Shown: positions 35,404 through 45,280 of the stretch, piece by piece | Layout of the letters: each line of letters starts with the position of its first letter | How positions within the stretch are numbered: the stretch's first letter is position 1 | Origin: Negativicutes bacterium | GTDB taxonomy: Bacteria > Bacillota_C > Negativicutes > Sporomusales_B > JARLHX01 | Reading direction: 5' to 3' | Length of the DNA stretch: 64,000 nt | NCBI GenBank assembly: GCA_031292015.1 | Contig: JARLHY010000052.1 | Location: 8,000 to 71,999 of the forward strand | The notes under the pieces: generated by a model | Databases searched by the model: none | Told to the model about the DNA's origin: nothing | What the model saw: only the letters and a program-made list of their open reading frames with translations | Program-made: the position numbers and the translations under genes

Positions 35404-35432
35404 TTGCCAAACTTAGGAGCTGGGTATATAAT
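35404..35432 (+). promoter_or_regulatory. Promoter of the fapR-plsX-fab operon
   Basis: TTGCCA (35404-35409), a 17-base spacer and TATAAT (35427-35432), overlapped by the putative FapR operator. Confidence 0.8.
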
Positions 35433-35455
35433 AGTTACTAGCAATAGGTATTATT
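35430..35455. promoter_or_regulatory. Putative FapR operator
   Basis: Imperfect palindrome AATAGTTACTA-gcaa-TAGGTATTATT, 8 of 11 positions symmetric, resembling the TTAGTACCTA half-site recognised by FapR. It overlaps the -10 box and transcription start of fapR, the classical place for malonyl-CoA-relieved autorepression. Confidence 0.65.
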
Positions 35456-35480
35456 ATCAGCTTATAAGTTAGGTGATGAT

Positions 35481-36038
35481 ATGGCGCGCGCCCAGAAGAA
35501 ACTCCGCCAGGAAATACTGATCGAAAAATTGCACACAAGCCCCTTCTTGACAGACGAGGCCTTGGCGGAAATTCTCCAGGTCAGCGTCCAGACGATCCGG
35601 TTGGATCGTCTGGAACTCGGCATTCCCGAACTGCGGGAGAGAACGAAGCAAATGGCCGAGGAAGCCCAGACCAAGCTCAAAGCCATCGCCCGGACCGATG
35701 TGGTCGGTGACCTCATTGATCTCGAACTCGGCAAGTCGGGAATTTCACTCATGCCTATCACGGAAGACATGGTTTTCGCGAAAACCCATGTTGCCAGAGG
35801 GCACTATATTTTTGCCCAGGCCAATTCCTTGGCTCTGGCGGTGGTTGATGCACCTGCGGCGGTTACCGGGGTCGCCAACATCAAATATAAAGTTCCTGTG
35901 CATGTCGGTGAAAAACTCATCGCCAAGGCTGAAGTGGTTAAAAAAAGAGGCAATAAATATTTTGTTTGGGTAAAGACTAGAAATGATCATCAGGAAGTCT
36001 TTCGATCCAAGTTTATTATGGTTTCGTTAGAGCATTGA
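35481..36038 (+). CDS. fapR: Transcription factor FapR, regulator of fatty-acid synthesis
   Basis: A 185-residue protein: N-terminal DeoR-like helix-turn-helix (about 1-60, [20 protein letters not shown]) joined to a hot-dog fold (about 75-185, with [15 protein letters not shown]) that binds malonyl-CoA. FapR represses the fap regulon; malonyl-CoA releases it. ATG 35481 after TTAGGTGATG. It is the first gene of the lipid operon and ends 11 bases before plsX. Confidence 0.95.
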   Translation: MARAQKKLRQEILIEKLHTSPFLTDEALAEILQVSVQTIRLDRLELGIPELRERTKQMAEEAQTKLKAIARTDVVGDLIDLELGKSGISLMPITEDMVFAKTHVARGHYIFAQANSLALAVVDAPAAVTGVANIKYKVPVHVGEKLIAKAEVVKKRGNKYFVWVKTRNDHQEVFRSKFIMVSLEH

Positions 36039-36049
36039 GAGGAGATAGT

Positions 36050-37069
36050 ATGAAGGTAGCCCTTGACGCGATGGGTGGAGATTTCGCGCCAGACGAGGTT
36101 GTTTTAGGCGCGGTTGAGGCCGCCCGCGAATATAACTGTGAAATTGTACTTGTAGGAGACGAGGCAAAGCTTTTGCCGCTTCTTGAGAAATATTCCGACT
36201 GGAGTCAGCTCGGACTTACCGTCCACCACGCCAGTCAGGTCATCGAAATGACTGAACATCCCGGAGCCGCGGTCCGCAGAAAAAAAGACGCATCAGTCGT
36301 GGTCGCGACCCGGCTGGTGAAACAGGGTGTCTGCGATGTGGTGATTTCTGCCGGCAGCACCGGAGCCGCGGTGGCGGCGGCGCTATTAGGGCTTGGGCGA
36401 ATTAAAGGTATTGAGCGTCCGGCCATTGCTACACCGATTCCCAATCTGTCAGGCACGACAGTCCTCCTGGATTCCGGGGCGAATGTCGACAGCAAGGCAA
36501 AACATCTTGTGCAAAGCGCCATCATGGGCTCTATTTACGCCCAGTACATATTAGGAGTCGACGATCCGCGGGTCGGCCTCCTGACCATCGGCGAAGAAGA
36601 AACCAAAGGCAATGAAGTTGTCCTTGCCACCTATCCTTTGCTCAAAGCACTGAAAACCATTCGCTTCATCGGTAATGTCGAAGGCCGTGACATCCCCAAA
36701 GGGACTGTAGATGTCGTAGTCTGCGACGGCTTCGTCGGCAACATCGTTTTAAAAACCGGCGAGGGGTTTGCCAGCGCTATTATGCAGCTTCTGAAAAACG
36801 CGATCAAGCAGGCCGGTTTTTTTGTGAAAATCGCCTCATTGATGGTTTTACCGGCTTTTAAATCCCTTAAAGCAAAACTCGATTACGCCGAATACGGCGG
36901 GGCACCCCTCCTCGGGGTCGCCGGCGGTTTCATCATCTGCCACGGCAGTTCCAAAGCCAAAGCCATCAAAAATGCGATCCGGGTTGCCAGAGAGTTTTCC
37001 GAAAAACAGGTGGTTGAACATATTCGCGAGAACATCGCTAAGGAGGGGATCATTGTAAATGAAGAATGA
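36050..37069 (+). CDS. plsX: Phosphate acyltransferase PlsX
   Basis: A 339-residue Pls[16 protein letters not shown] at the start, [21 protein letters not shown] near 100-120 and [16 protein letters not shown] near 225-240. It makes acyl-phosphate from acyl-ACP for phospholipid synthesis by the PlsX/PlsY route. ATG 36050 with GGAGAT upstream is the family start; the longer frame starts inside fapR. The end overlaps fabH by 11 bases. Confidence 0.97.
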   Translation: MKVALDAMGGDFAPDEVVLGAVEAAREYNCEIVLVGDEAKLLPLLEKYSDWSQLGLTVHHASQVIEMTEHPGAAVRRKKDASVVVATRLVKQGVCDVVISAGSTGAAVAAALLGLGRIKGIERPAIATPIPNLSGTTVLLDSGANVDSKAKHLVQSAIMGSIYAQYILGVDDPRVGLLTIGEEETKGNEVVLATYPLLKALKTIRFIGNVEGRDIPKGTVDVVVCDGFVGNIVLKTGEGFASAIMQLLKNAIKQAGFFVKIASLMVLPAFKSLKAKLDYAEYGGAPLLGVAGGFIICHGSSKAKAIKNAIRVAREFSEKQVVEHIRENIAKEGIIVNEE

Positions 37070-38072
37070 AAAATCAGTAGGCATCATAGGCCTGGGTTAC
37101 TACGTTCCCGAAAAAGTGGTCACCAATAAGGATCTCGAGAAAATTGTCGACACTACCGATGAATGGATCGTAGACCGGACCGGTATCAGAGAGCGACGGG
37201 TGATCGATCCGTCGATGGCCACATCCGACTTGGCTACCCGCGCCGCTGAGCGGGCGCTGGCCGACGCAGGTGTTACTGCGGACGAGCTGGACCTGATCAT
37301 CGTCGGAACTGCCACGCCGGATATGTTTTTTCCCTCAACTGCCTGTCTGGTGCAAGCCAACATAAAAGCAACAAACGCCGCTGCTTTTGATCTTGCTGCC
37401 GGTTGTTCCGGCTTCGTCTATAATCTCGTTGTCGCCACACAGTTCATCAGAACCGGCTTCTACAAGAAAATCCTTGTCATTGGGGCAGAGTCCCTCACCC
37501 GTGTCTGCGACTGGACCGACCGCAACACCTGCGTGCTGTTCGGCGACGGGGCCGGGGCGGCAGTCATAGCCGAAACCAAGGAAGGCTACGGAATTTTGGG
37601 AGCCAATCTGGGTGCCGATGGAACCGGCGGTGATCTTTTGAAACAGCCTGCCGGCGGAACACGGATTCCCGCGACCGAGGAGTCGGTCCAGAGCCGGCTG
37701 CATTATATTCACATGAACGGCAACGAAGTATTCAAATTTGCGGTTAAAGTCATGGGCGAATCGGCCCTGAAAGCTCTCACCAATGCCGGGCTTGATACCA
37801 GCGCCATTGATGTGCTGATTCCTCACCAAGCCAATTTGCGGATCATCCAGTCGGCCGCCAAACGCCTCAAGGTACCGATGGAGAAAGTTATTGTCAATGT
37901 TCATAAGTATGGCAACACTTCGGCGGCGTCCATCCCCATCGCCCTCAAAGAAGCAGTGGAGGAGGGCAAGGTAAAAACCGGCGACACTATGGTATTGGTC
38001 GGTTTCGGCGCCGGTCTGACCTGGGCTTCTTGTGTCATGAAATGGGGCAAGGAGGCCAAACCGCTTGCTTAA
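37059..38072 (+). CDS. fabH: 3-oxoacyl-ACP synthase III
   Basis: A 337-residue KAS III. The catalytic Cys is in AAGCSGFVY near 114-122, His in PHQANLRI near 253-260 and Asn in GNTSAASIP near 286-294. FabH condenses acetyl-CoA (or another primer) with malonyl-ACP to begin fatty-acid synthesis. ATG 37059 lies inside the end of plsX with AAGGAGGGG upstream. It overlaps fabK by 8 bases, so the fab genes are tightly coupled. Confidence 0.97.
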   Translation: MKNEKSVGIIGLGYYVPEKVVTNKDLEKIVDTTDEWIVDRTGIRERRVIDPSMATSDLATRAAERALADAGVTADELDLIIVGTATPDMFFPSTACLVQANIKATNAAAFDLAAGCSGFVYNLVVATQFIRTGFYKKILVIGAESLTRVCDWTDRNTCVLFGDGAGAAVIAETKEGYGILGANLGADGTGGDLLKQPAGGTRIPATEESVQSRLHYIHMNGNEVFKFAVKVMGESALKALTNAGLDTSAIDVLIPHQANLRIIQSAAKRLKVPMEKVIVNVHKYGNTSAASIPIALKEAVEEGKVKTGDTMVLVGFGAGLTWASCVMKWGKEAKPLA

Positions 38073-39009
38073 AACCGAGCTCTGCCGTCTGCTGAACATC
38101 CGCTACCCGATCCTGCAGGGAGGCATGGCTTGGGTCGCCACCGCGGAATTGGCCGCAGCCGTTTCACAAGCAGGCGGACTTGGTTTGATCGGGGCCGGTC
38201 ATATGCCGCCGGAACCCCTGCGCAGCGAAATACGCAAAACAAAAGCAGCCACCGACAAACCTTTCGGCGTAAACATTATGCTTATGTCGCCGTTTGTGAA
38301 AGAAGTTATGCAGGTGGTTGTGGAAGAACGCGTTCCTGTCATCACCACCGGAGCCGGCAATCCGGCTGAATACATACCTGCTTTGAAAGAAATCGGCGCA
38401 AAAATCATTCCTGTCGTTGCCTCGGTCGCTCTGGCCCGAAAACTGGAGCGGTACGGCGTCGATGCCATTATCGCCGAGGGAATGGAAAGCGGCGGCCATA
38501 TCGGCGCAATTACCACCATGGCCCTGGTGCCTCAGGTGGTTGACGCGGTGAGCGTCCCAGTGATTGCCGCCGGAGGGATCGGTGACGCCCGCGGCGTCGT
38601 GGCGGCCTTGGCCCTTGGCGCGCAAGGAGTGCAGATCGGCACCCGGTTTGTTGCCTCCACTGAGTGTACCGCTCATCCCAATTACAAAGAGGCCGTTCTG
38701 CGGGCGAAAGACCGCTCCACCGTTGTGACTGGCCTGTCTTCCGGCCATCCGGTGCGCATTGTAAGCAACAAGTTGTCCCGCGAGTTTGACGAGCTTGACA
38801 GGCGCGGCGCCCAGCCGGAGGAATTCGACCGACTGGGAACAGGCAAACTGAAGGCCGCAGCCCGGGACGGCGATGTTCAATATGGTTCAGTCATGGTGGG
38901 GCAGATTGCCGGAATCGTGACAGCCATTCAACCGGTCGAAGCCATCATTCAGGAGATCGTCGGCGGTATTCCCGCTATTACCGCAAGAATCAGCCAAGTT
39001 ACCCGTTAA
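38065..39009 (+). CDS. fabK: Enoyl-ACP reductase II (FMN-dependent)
   Basis: A 314-residue flavin TIM-barrel enzyme: [12 protein letters not shown] near residues 12-23, [10 protein letters not shown] near 138-147, [12 protein letters not shown] near 168-179 and GVQIGTRF near 191-198. FabK reduces the enoyl-ACP double bond with NAD(P)H in place of FabI. Start TTG 38065 after AAGGAGG. Its position in the fab operon supports FabK rather than a nitronate monooxygenase. A second, divergent family member lies at 41093. Confidence 0.93.
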   Translation: MLKTELCRLLNIRYPILQGGMAWVATAELAAAVSQAGGLGLIGAGHMPPEPLRSEIRKTKAATDKPFGVNIMLMSPFVKEVMQVVVEERVPVITTGAGNPAEYIPALKEIGAKIIPVVASVALARKLERYGVDAIIAEGMESGGHIGAITTMALVPQVVDAVSVPVIAAGGIGDARGVVAALALGAQGVQIGTRFVASTECTAHPNYKEAVLRAKDRSTVVTGLSSGHPVRIVSNKLSREFDELDRRGAQPEEFDRLGTGKLKAAARDGDVQYGSVMVGQIAGIVTAIQPVEAIIQEIVGGIPAITARISQVTR

Positions 39010-39050
39010 AGGGAATTCATAATGTTATCAAGTAAAGGGGATGCTTAGGT

Positions 39051-39995
39051 ATGGTAAAAACAGCTTTTGTATTTCCCGGGCAGGGTTCACAGTCTGTAGG
39101 AATGGGCAAGGACCTGTACGATCAATTCGTCGTGGCCCAGGCAGTCTTCAAGGAAGCCGACGCGGCGCTCGGGTTTTCGATAACCGACCTCTGCTTCAAC
39201 GGACCGGAAGAAGACCTGCGCAAGACCTTCAACACCCAACCGGCGATCCTTACCGTCAGTGTAGCCTGTCTGAAAGTTCTCCAGCAGTCGGGATTGACCC
39301 CGGCTATCGTCGCCGGACATAGTTTGGGCGAATATTCAGCCCTGGTCGCCGCCGGAGCACTTTCCTTCAGCGACGCCGTCCGCCTTGTTCGCAAGCGCGG
39401 CCAGTTCATGCAGGAAGCCGTCCCGCTGGGAGAAGGCGGCATGGCTGCCATTTTGGGACTGGACCGCGATCAGATCATCGCAATCTGCAACGATGTTCAA
39501 GCCAAATTCGGCCCGGTACAGGCCGTCAACTTCAACTGCCCGGGCCAGGTCGTCATCGCCGGCGCCACCAAAGCGGTGGAACAGGCCTCTGAAGCCCTGA
39601 AGGCCGCCGGTGCCAAACGGGCCATCCCTCTGCCGGTAAGCGCTCCGTTTCACAGCAGCCTGATGAAGCCGGCCGCCGAAAGACTGGCCGCCGAACTGGA
39701 GAAGATCACCGTGGCCGACGCCCAGATTCCGTTTGTGGCCAATGTCAGCGGCAAAATTTTGACCAAAGGCAGTGAGATCAAAGCCTCTTTGGTTCAACAG
39801 GCAGCGTCTCCCGTATTGTGGGAAGATTGCATCGCCCAGATTCTTGGCTACGGCGCCACCGCTTTCGTCGAAGTCGGTCCAGGCAAGGTGCTTTCCGGCT
39901 TCACGAAAAAAATAGTCAAAGATATCGAGACCTTAAATGTAGAAGATAGCACCTCGTTACAAAAAACCCTTGATTATTTCAAGGAGGTTAGCTAA
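39051..39995 (+). CDS. fabD: Malonyl-CoA:ACP transacylase
   Basis: A 314-residue acyltransferase: FVFPGQGSQSVGMGKDL near 5-21, the catalytic serine in GHSLGEYSAL near 89-98 and His in SAPFHSSLM near 198-206. It loads malonyl groups onto ACP. ATG 39051 with AAAGGGGA upstream; fabG follows immediately. Confidence 0.97.
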   Translation: MVKTAFVFPGQGSQSVGMGKDLYDQFVVAQAVFKEADAALGFSITDLCFNGPEEDLRKTFNTQPAILTVSVACLKVLQQSGLTPAIVAGHSLGEYSALVAAGALSFSDAVRLVRKRGQFMQEAVPLGEGGMAAILGLDRDQIIAICNDVQAKFGPVQAVNFNCPGQVVIAGATKAVEQASEALKAAGAKRAIPLPVSAPFHSSLMKPAAERLAAELEKITVADAQIPFVANVSGKILTKGSEIKASLVQQAASPVLWEDCIAQILGYGATAFVEVGPGKVLSGFTKKIVKDIETLNVEDSTSLQKTLDYFKEVS

Positions 39996-39996
39996 A

Positions 39997-40740
39997 ATGC
40001 TTTTAGGTGGTAAAGTCGCCGTAGTGACCGGCGCTTCCCGGGGAATCGGCCGGGCTGCCGCGGTAGGACTCGCCAAAGCCGGCGCCAAGGTTGTCGTAAA
40101 CTTCGCCGGTAACCAGACTGCAGCCAATGAAACCCTGGCAATCATCAAGTCCACAGGCGGCGAAGCCATCGCAGTTCAGGCCGACGTCGCCGACGTTGCA
40201 GCTGTCGATGCTTTGGTGAAAACCACCCTTGATACCTTTGGCCGGATTGATATTCTGGTGAATAACGCCGGCATTACCCGCGACAACCTGTTGATGCGTA
40301 TGAAGGAAGCAGAATGGGACTCGGTTATCAACACAAACCTGAAGGGTGTCTTTAACTGCACCAAGGCTGTCTCCCGCATCATGATGAAACAAAAGGGCGG
40401 TAAAATCATTAACATGACGTCGGTGGTAGGAGTCATGGGCAACGCCGGTCAGGCCAATTACGCCGCCGCTAAAGCGGGCGTAATCGGCTTCACCAAGTCG
40501 ATAGCCAAGGAACTGGCTTCCCGGTCCATCACCGTAAACGCCATCGCGCCCGGATTTATCACCACAGATATGACCGCAGGCCTGACGGAACAGGTAAAGA
40601 AGGATCTGGCCGGAGCGATTCCCCTGAGCCGGCTTGGTACTCCCGAGGATGTAGCTGCAGCGGTGCTGTTTCTTGCATCCGATGCAGCCGACTATATTAC
40701 GGGGCAGACCCTCAACGTTGACGGCGGCATGGTTATGTAA
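39997..40740 (+). CDS. fabG: 3-oxoacyl-ACP reductase
   Basis: A 247-residue short-chain dehydrogenase: TGASRGIG at 11-18, NNAGITRDN near 88-96, and the Ser-Tyr-Lys triad with YAAAKAG near 153-159. It reduces 3-oxoacyl-ACP with NADPH. ATG 39997 after AAGGAGGTTAGC; this leaves a single base after the fabD stop. Belongs to the fab operon. Confidence 0.97.
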   Translation: MLLGGKVAVVTGASRGIGRAAAVGLAKAGAKVVVNFAGNQTAANETLAIIKSTGGEAIAVQADVADVAAVDALVKTTLDTFGRIDILVNNAGITRDNLLMRMKEAEWDSVINTNLKGVFNCTKAVSRIMMKQKGGKIINMTSVVGVMGNAGQANYAAAKAGVIGFTKSIAKELASRSITVNAIAPGFITTDMTAGLTEQVKKDLAGAIPLSRLGTPEDVAAAVLFLASDAADYITGQTLNVDGGMVM

Positions 40741-40765
40741 CTAATCTTGGAAGGAGGTGAATACT

Positions 40766-41002
40766 ATGACAACATTTGATAAGGTAAAAGAAATCGTTGT
40801 AGAACAACTGGGTGTTGATGAAGCCGATGTTTCTATTGATTCCACTTTTATTGATGATTTGGGAGCAGATTCACTTGATATTGTTGAGTTAATCATGGCC
40901 TTTGAAGAGGAGTTCAATATCGAGATTCCGGATGAAGCTGCCGAGAAAATTAAAACCGTAAAAGACGCTGTGGAATACATAGACAAGGAAAAGCAAGGTT
41001 AG
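40766..41002 (+). CDS. acpP: Acyl carrier protein
   Basis: A 78-residue acidic protein; the phosphopantetheine serine is in [11 protein letters not shown] near 35-45. It carries the growing acyl chain. ATG 40766 after AAGGAGGTG. Its codons are distinctly more A/T rich than those of its neighbours, as usual for acpP (many Glu, Asp, Ile and Lys codons) and possibly linked to high expression. Confidence 0.97.
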   Translation: MTTFDKVKEIVVEQLGVDEADVSIDSTFIDDLGADSLDIVELIMAFEEEFNIEIPDEAAEKIKTVKDAVEYIDKEKQG

Positions 41003-41021
41003 AAACATTACCTGCTAAAAA

Positions 41022-41057
41022 AAGAAAGTCCCGTGGAAAGTTTCGCGGGACTTTCTT
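41022..41057 (+). terminator. Hairpin between acpP and the downstream reductase gene
   Basis: A perfect 12-bp stem aagaaagtcccg/cgggactttctt with a 12-base loop and only a short T-rich tail. Probably a partial terminator or an mRNA 3'-end stabiliser that keeps acpP message abundant relative to later genes. Confidence 0.7.
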
Positions 41058-41092
41058 AAGGGTAATGCCCTACTGAATGGAGGAGTTGTTAC

Positions 41093-42046
41093 TTGAAACT
41101 GCCGGAACTCAGAATAGGTCACCTGGTAGCCAGGATGCCGATTATTCAAGGTGGCATGGCGATACGGATTTCGACCGCGCGTCTGGCTGGCACTGTGGCT
41201 GCGCAAGGAGGCATCGGTCTGATCGCCGCCTCAGGGATGACCTTTGATGAACTGCGTCAGGAAATAAAAATCGCTCGTTCGTTGGCGGAAGGGGGAATCA
41301 TCGGCATAAACATCATGGTTGCGGCCCGTGAATTTGCCGGAATTGTGAAAACCGCCATCGACGCCGGCATTGACCTTGTCGTACCGGGCGCCGGTTTTTC
41401 CCGCGACGTGTTCACCTTTGGCCGGGAGTCCGGCACACCAATCGTTCCAATTGTATCATCCGTAAAAGCCGCAAAGCTTTCTGAATCCCTCGGCGCCTCT
41501 GCCGTAGTGGTCGAAGGCAAGGAAGCCGGCGGACACCTTGGCACCGACCAGCCAATGCACTCATTGATTCCCGGTATCGTAAAAGCGGTGAAAATACCGG
41601 TTATCGGCGCTGGCGGAGTCATCAGCGGCCATGATATTGTCGAGGCATTCAAGCTCGGCTGCTCCGGAGTCCAGATGGGAACACGGTTTATGGCCAGTGA
41701 GGAATCCAACGCCGCTCCGGCTCTTAAGGAATTCTACCTCAAGGCCAAGCCAGAAGATGTGGTCATTATCAAGAGTCCGGTAGGTCTTCCCGGGCAGGCG
41801 ATAAGAAACCCTTATGCTGCGAAAATCATTGAAGGTACTGTCGCGACCCCTGATTCGTGCGATGTCTGCCTTAAACACTGCAAACAGAATTTTTGTATTG
41901 TCAAGGCCCTTATCCGCGCCCAGCAGGGGGATGTGGAAACCGGTCTGGTTTTCACCGGCGAGTATATTCATAAGATAGATAAGATATTACCAGTCAAGGA
42001 AATTTTTGCGCGAATACTCAAAGAAGTCGAAGAGATAAATACATAA
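41093..42046 (+). CDS. FMN-dependent nitronate monooxygenase/enoyl reductase-like protein with Cys cluster
   Basis: A 317-residue TIM-barrel flavoprotein of the nitronate monooxygenase/FabK superfamily: MPIIQGGMAIRIS near 15-27, EGKEAGGHLG near 142-151, VIGAGGVISGHD near 166-177 and GVQMGTRFMAS near 189-199. Unlike fabK at 38065 it carries a four-cysteine cluster CDVCLKHCKQNFC near 258-270, which could bind a metal or an Fe-S centre. Start TTG 41093 after GGAGGAG. It lies between acpP and fabF, so a lipid role is plausible, but the substrate is unknown. Confidence 0.82.
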   Translation: MKLPELRIGHLVARMPIIQGGMAIRISTARLAGTVAAQGGIGLIAASGMTFDELRQEIKIARSLAEGGIIGINIMVAAREFAGIVKTAIDAGIDLVVPGAGFSRDVFTFGRESGTPIVPIVSSVKAAKLSESLGASAVVVEGKEAGGHLGTDQPMHSLIPGIVKAVKIPVIGAGGVISGHDIVEAFKLGCSGVQMGTRFMASEESNAAPALKEFYLKAKPEDVVIIKSPVGLPGQAIRNPYAAKIIEGTVATPDSCDVCLKHCKQNFCIVKALIRAQQGDVETGLVFTGEYIHKIDKILPVKEIFARILKEVEEINT

Positions 42047-42061
42047 CGCGAGGTGAATCAC

Positions 42062-43303
42062 GTGAAAAAACGAGTAGTGGTGACAGGGATGGGTGCAATC
42101 ACCCCCATCGGAATCGGCAAGGACGATTTCTGGCAGGCCCTTTTGGCCGGCAAATCCGGAATCGCCAGAGTTACTCGCTTTGATCCCAGCGAGTATGCCA
42201 CTCAGATCGCCGGAGAAGTGAAAGACTACGATCCAGGCAATTATATGGACAAAAAAGAAGCCCGTCGTATGGACCGTTGCACCCAATTCGCCCTGTCAGG
42301 GGCAAAAATGGCTATCGAGGACTCCGGACTCAACCTGGAGACCGAAAACCTTGATCGCATCGGCACCATCATCGGCACTGGCATTGGTGGCATGGAAACC
42401 CTTCACGACCAGTACAAGGTGCTGTTCGAAAAAGGCCCCAACCGCATCAGCCCGTTCTTTGTTCCAATGATGATTGCCAATATGGCTTCCGGCCAGACTT
42501 CCATCAGCTTCGGCCTGCGCGGTCCCTGCATGTGTGTTGTGACAGCCTGCGCTACCGCCACCAACTCCATCGGTGAAGCCTTCAAAATCATCCAGCGCGG
42601 CGATGCCGACGTCATGGTCACCGGCGGGACCGAGGCCACCATCTCACCGGCGGCAATGGCCGGTTTCTGCTCGATGAAAGCCCTCTCCGGCCGCAATGAT
42701 GAACCGACCAAAGCCTCCCGTCCCTTTGACAAGGACCGCGATGGTTTCGTCATGGGCGAAGGCTCAGGCGTTGTGGTCATCGAATCTCTGGACCATGCTC
42801 TGGCTCGCGGTGCAAAAATTTATGCAGAAATAGTAGGCTACGGCACAAACGCCGACGCCTTCCATATCACCGCTCCGGCTCCAGAAGGAGTCCAGCAGGC
42901 CAAATGTATGGAACTTGCAATCAAAGACGCCGGCGTGTCGCCCAGCGTTGTGGACTACATCAACGCCCACGGCACATCGACCCCGCTCAATGACAAGAAT
43001 GAAACCCAGGCCATCAAATCCTTGTTCGGCGAGCACGCCTACAAGCTGGCTATCAGCTCCACGAAATCGATGACCGGGCATCTGCTGGGAGCTGCTGGCG
43101 GCATTGAACTGATCGCCTCCGCTCTCACCGTCCAGAACGACATCGTGCATCCAACCATCAACCTGGATAATCCGGATCCCGATCTTGATCTGGACTATGT
43201 TCCCAACCAGGCCCGGAAAAAAGTTGTCAACTACGCCCTGTCCAACTCCTTTGGGTTCGGCGGTCACAACGCCACCCTCTTGGTTAAGAAATACAACGGT
43301 TAA
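42062..43303 (+). CDS. fabF: 3-oxoacyl-ACP synthase II
   Basis: A 413-residue KAS II: catalytic Cys in [11 protein letters not shown] near 163-173, His in [11 protein letters not shown] near 302-312 and the second His in [13 protein letters not shown] near 337-349. It elongates acyl-ACP with malonyl-ACP. GTG 42062 with GCGAGGTGA upstream; rnc begins 5 bases after its stop. It closes the fab part of the operon. Confidence 0.97.
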   Translation: MKKRVVVTGMGAITPIGIGKDDFWQALLAGKSGIARVTRFDPSEYATQIAGEVKDYDPGNYMDKKEARRMDRCTQFALSGAKMAIEDSGLNLETENLDRIGTIIGTGIGGMETLHDQYKVLFEKGPNRISPFFVPMMIANMASGQTSISFGLRGPCMCVVTACATATNSIGEAFKIIQRGDADVMVTGGTEATISPAAMAGFCSMKALSGRNDEPTKASRPFDKDRDGFVMGEGSGVVVIESLDHALARGAKIYAEIVGYGTNADAFHITAPAPEGVQQAKCMELAIKDAGVSPSVVDYINAHGTSTPLNDKNETQAIKSLFGEHAYKLAISSTKSMTGHLLGAAGGIELIASALTVQNDIVHPTINLDNPDPDLDLDYVPNQARKKVVNYALSNSFGFGGHNATLLVKKYNG

Positions 43304-43308
43304 TCCCC

Positions 43309-44025
43309 ATGAAGCGCCAGGCCAAAGAGCCGAATTTCACCTCGATACAACGCCGATTGGGAACGACATTTAGCGACACCGGACTTTTGCTGCAGGCGCT
43401 GACCCACACATCTTTCGCTAACGAGAATAAGCGCGAGGCATTTCCACACAACGAACGGCTCGAATTTCTCGGTGACGCTGTCCTCGATCTCGTTATCAGC
43501 GATTATCTTTTCCGTCATTATCCCGACCTTCTGGAAGGGGAACTGACCAAGGCGCGGGCTTCCGTTGTCTGTGAGCCGACCCTGGCCAGCAGGGCTGGGG
43601 AAATAGGTCTCGGCGACTACCTGCGACTGGGCAGGGGAGAAGCTGCGTCCGGCGGACGGGAGCGCATCTCGATTCTGGCAGACGCATTCGAAGCAGTCAT
43701 CGGAGCAATCTATCTTGACCAGGGGTTACCGGCGGCTAGCCGCTTTGTCCTGTCCCGTCTCCAGGACGATCTGTCGACCGTTGAACGCGGTGAATACGCC
43801 AAAGATCACAAAACCCTGCTTCAGGAGTTTGCCCAGCGGGGTGGCGATGCCAGGATCGTTTACGAAGTTACCTCCGAGACAGGCCCTGATCACGACAAGA
43901 TCTTTGAAGTGACCGTTTTGGTCAACGCCGACCGTCTGGGCAGCGGTTCAGGCAAAAGCAAGAAGGAAGCCGAACAGCAGGCCGCGTGCCAGGCACTCAA
44001 AAACTATCAGCCAACCCAAGACTGA
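43309..44025 (+). CDS. rnc: Ribonuclease III
   Basis: A 238-residue RNase III: the catalytic signature NERLEFLGDAVLDLV near 46-60 in the endonuclease domain, then a double-stranded RNA-binding domain (about 160-232) ending with KSKKEAEQQAA. It cuts structured RNA, including rRNA precursors. The acpP/fabF-rnc-smc order is the standard Firmicute arrangement. No strong ribosome-binding site is seen before the ATG, so translation is probably coupled to fabF. Confidence 0.96.
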   Translation: MKRQAKEPNFTSIQRRLGTTFSDTGLLLQALTHTSFANENKREAFPHNERLEFLGDAVLDLVISDYLFRHYPDLLEGELTKARASVVCEPTLASRAGEIGLGDYLRLGRGEAASGGRERISILADAFEAVIGAIYLDQGLPAASRFVLSRLQDDLSTVERGEYAKDHKTLLQEFAQRGGDARIVYEVTSETGPDHDKIFEVTVLVNADRLGSGSGKSKKEAEQQAACQALKNYQPTQD

Positions 44026-44034
44026 CACTTGCAG

Positions 44035-44058
44035 GGGCGACCTTTGGTCGCCCTTTGC
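44035..44058 (+). terminator. Terminator after rnc
   Basis: Perfect 8-bp stem gggcgacc/ggtcgccc with a TTT loop, followed by a T-rich tail. It ends the fapR-rnc transcript. Confidence 0.75.
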
Positions 44059-44148
44059 TTATTTTAAGAAGTTATTTTATAGATGATTCAACAAACCTGC
44101 TGCCAGGCGAGCCGGTATTGTTTTTCAACAAGCTAAGAAGGTGTTACC

Positions 44149-45195
44149 ATGCGCGACTACATTGTCCCAATCTTCATCCCGCACTACGGCTGCCCACACC
44201 AGTGCGTTTTTTGCGACCAGCGGGCCATCACCGGCGTCCGGCAACCGATCGGCGGCAGCGAAGTCGCGGCGGTCATAGCCGAGAATCTGGAGCGGGCCGG
44301 CCCGGGCCGCAGGGTGGAAATCGCCTATTACGGCGGCAGCTTCACCGCTCTGCCGGCTGAGGTTCAGGCTAAGCTGCTGACTCCCGCCAAAGCCTGCCTC
44401 GATAGCGGCCAGGTGGCGGCCATCCGTGTTTCCACCCGGCCGGATGCCATCGACGCGGCGGCGGCGGAGCGTTTGATCGCCTTCGGGGTGTCGACGGTGG
44501 AGCTTGGCGCCCAGTCACTGGATGACCGTGTCCTGACGGCGGCGGGACGGGGACACACCGCCGCCGACACCGCTAAGGCCGTGGCCATTCTGCGGGAATA
44601 CCGGCTGAATACCGGCCTGCAGTTGATGCCCGGCCTGCCAAAAGAAGACTGGGCCAGTCTGATTCACACCGCCAACCGGACCTTTGAGCTGCGACCCGAC
44701 TTTATCCGCATCTACCCCACGGTGGTGCTGGCCAAAACCCGTCTTGCGGATATGTATCACGCCGGGCAATACCGGCCCCTGACCCTGCCGGCCGCCGTCG
44801 CCCGCGCCGCTTTTTTGAAGCTGCTGGCCGACCGTCACGCCACTCCGGTGATCCGTCTCGGCCTTCAGGCCACCGACGGACTTTCCGCTCCCGGCGCCAT
44901 AGTGGCCGGACCTTACCATCCGGCGTTCGGTGAAAAGGTGGCTGCCTTCATTTTCAATCTGATGGTGATGAGCCTGCTGGACGATTACCCGGACAATTCC
45001 GGCCCGCTGACCATTCATCACCATCCCCGCGACCACTCCAAACTCCGCGGTCAGTCCGGCGAAAACCTGACAAACTGGCGCAGCCACGCCGGCACGATCC
45101 GACTTGTGGCCGACTGGCCACAAGAGAATGAACTGGGCATCCGCCGCGGCGAACTCCTTTTTGTGATCAATTCTGCAATGTTGACCAGCTGTTAA
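44149..45195 (+). CDS. Elp3-related radical SAM protein
   Basis: A 348-residue radical SAM protein. The CxxxCxxC cluster motif is in GCPHQCVFCDQ near residues 14-24, followed by AYYGGSFTALP near 63-73 and VELGAQSLDDRVL near 116-128, the style of the Elp3/oxygen-independent coproporphyrinogen oxidase group. The barrel is complete, but the acetyltransferase domain of true Elp3 is absent. Homologues often lie between rnc and smc; their substrate is unknown. ATG 44149 after AAGAAGGTG. Confidence 0.85.
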   Translation: MRDYIVPIFIPHYGCPHQCVFCDQRAITGVRQPIGGSEVAAVIAENLERAGPGRRVEIAYYGGSFTALPAEVQAKLLTPAKACLDSGQVAAIRVSTRPDAIDAAAAERLIAFGVSTVELGAQSLDDRVLTAAGRGHTAADTAKAVAILREYRLNTGLQLMPGLPKEDWASLIHTANRTFELRPDFIRIYPTVVLAKTRLADMYHAGQYRPLTLPAAVARAAFLKLLADRHATPVIRLGLQATDGLSAPGAIVAGPYHPAFGEKVAAFIFNLMVMSLLDDYPDNSGPLTIHHHPRDHSKLRGQSGENLTNWRSHAGTIRLVADWPQENELGIRRGELLFVINSAMLTSC

Positions 45196-45208
45196 AATAT
45201 AACGTTGC

Positions 45209-45234
45209 AGGAATTTTTAGGAAATGTGTAGAAT
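45209..45234 (+). promoter_or_regulatory. Sigma-H promoter of spoVS
   Basis: AGGAATT (45209-45215), a 12-base spacer and GTAGAAT (45228-45234) match the Bacillus sigma-H consensus (RnAGGAwWW and RnnGAAT). Bacillus spoVS is a sigma-H gene, so site and gene agree. Seen by eye; not tested. Confidence 0.72.
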
Positions 45235-45280
45235 ACGTTAGTACCATCGAGGCCCTGAGTAGCAAAAGGAGGAAAACATG

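Noticed and set aside
41093..42046. Naming this gene fabK
   Set aside because: A better fabK is at 38065; this protein has an extra Cys cluster and nitronate-monooxygenase-like features.
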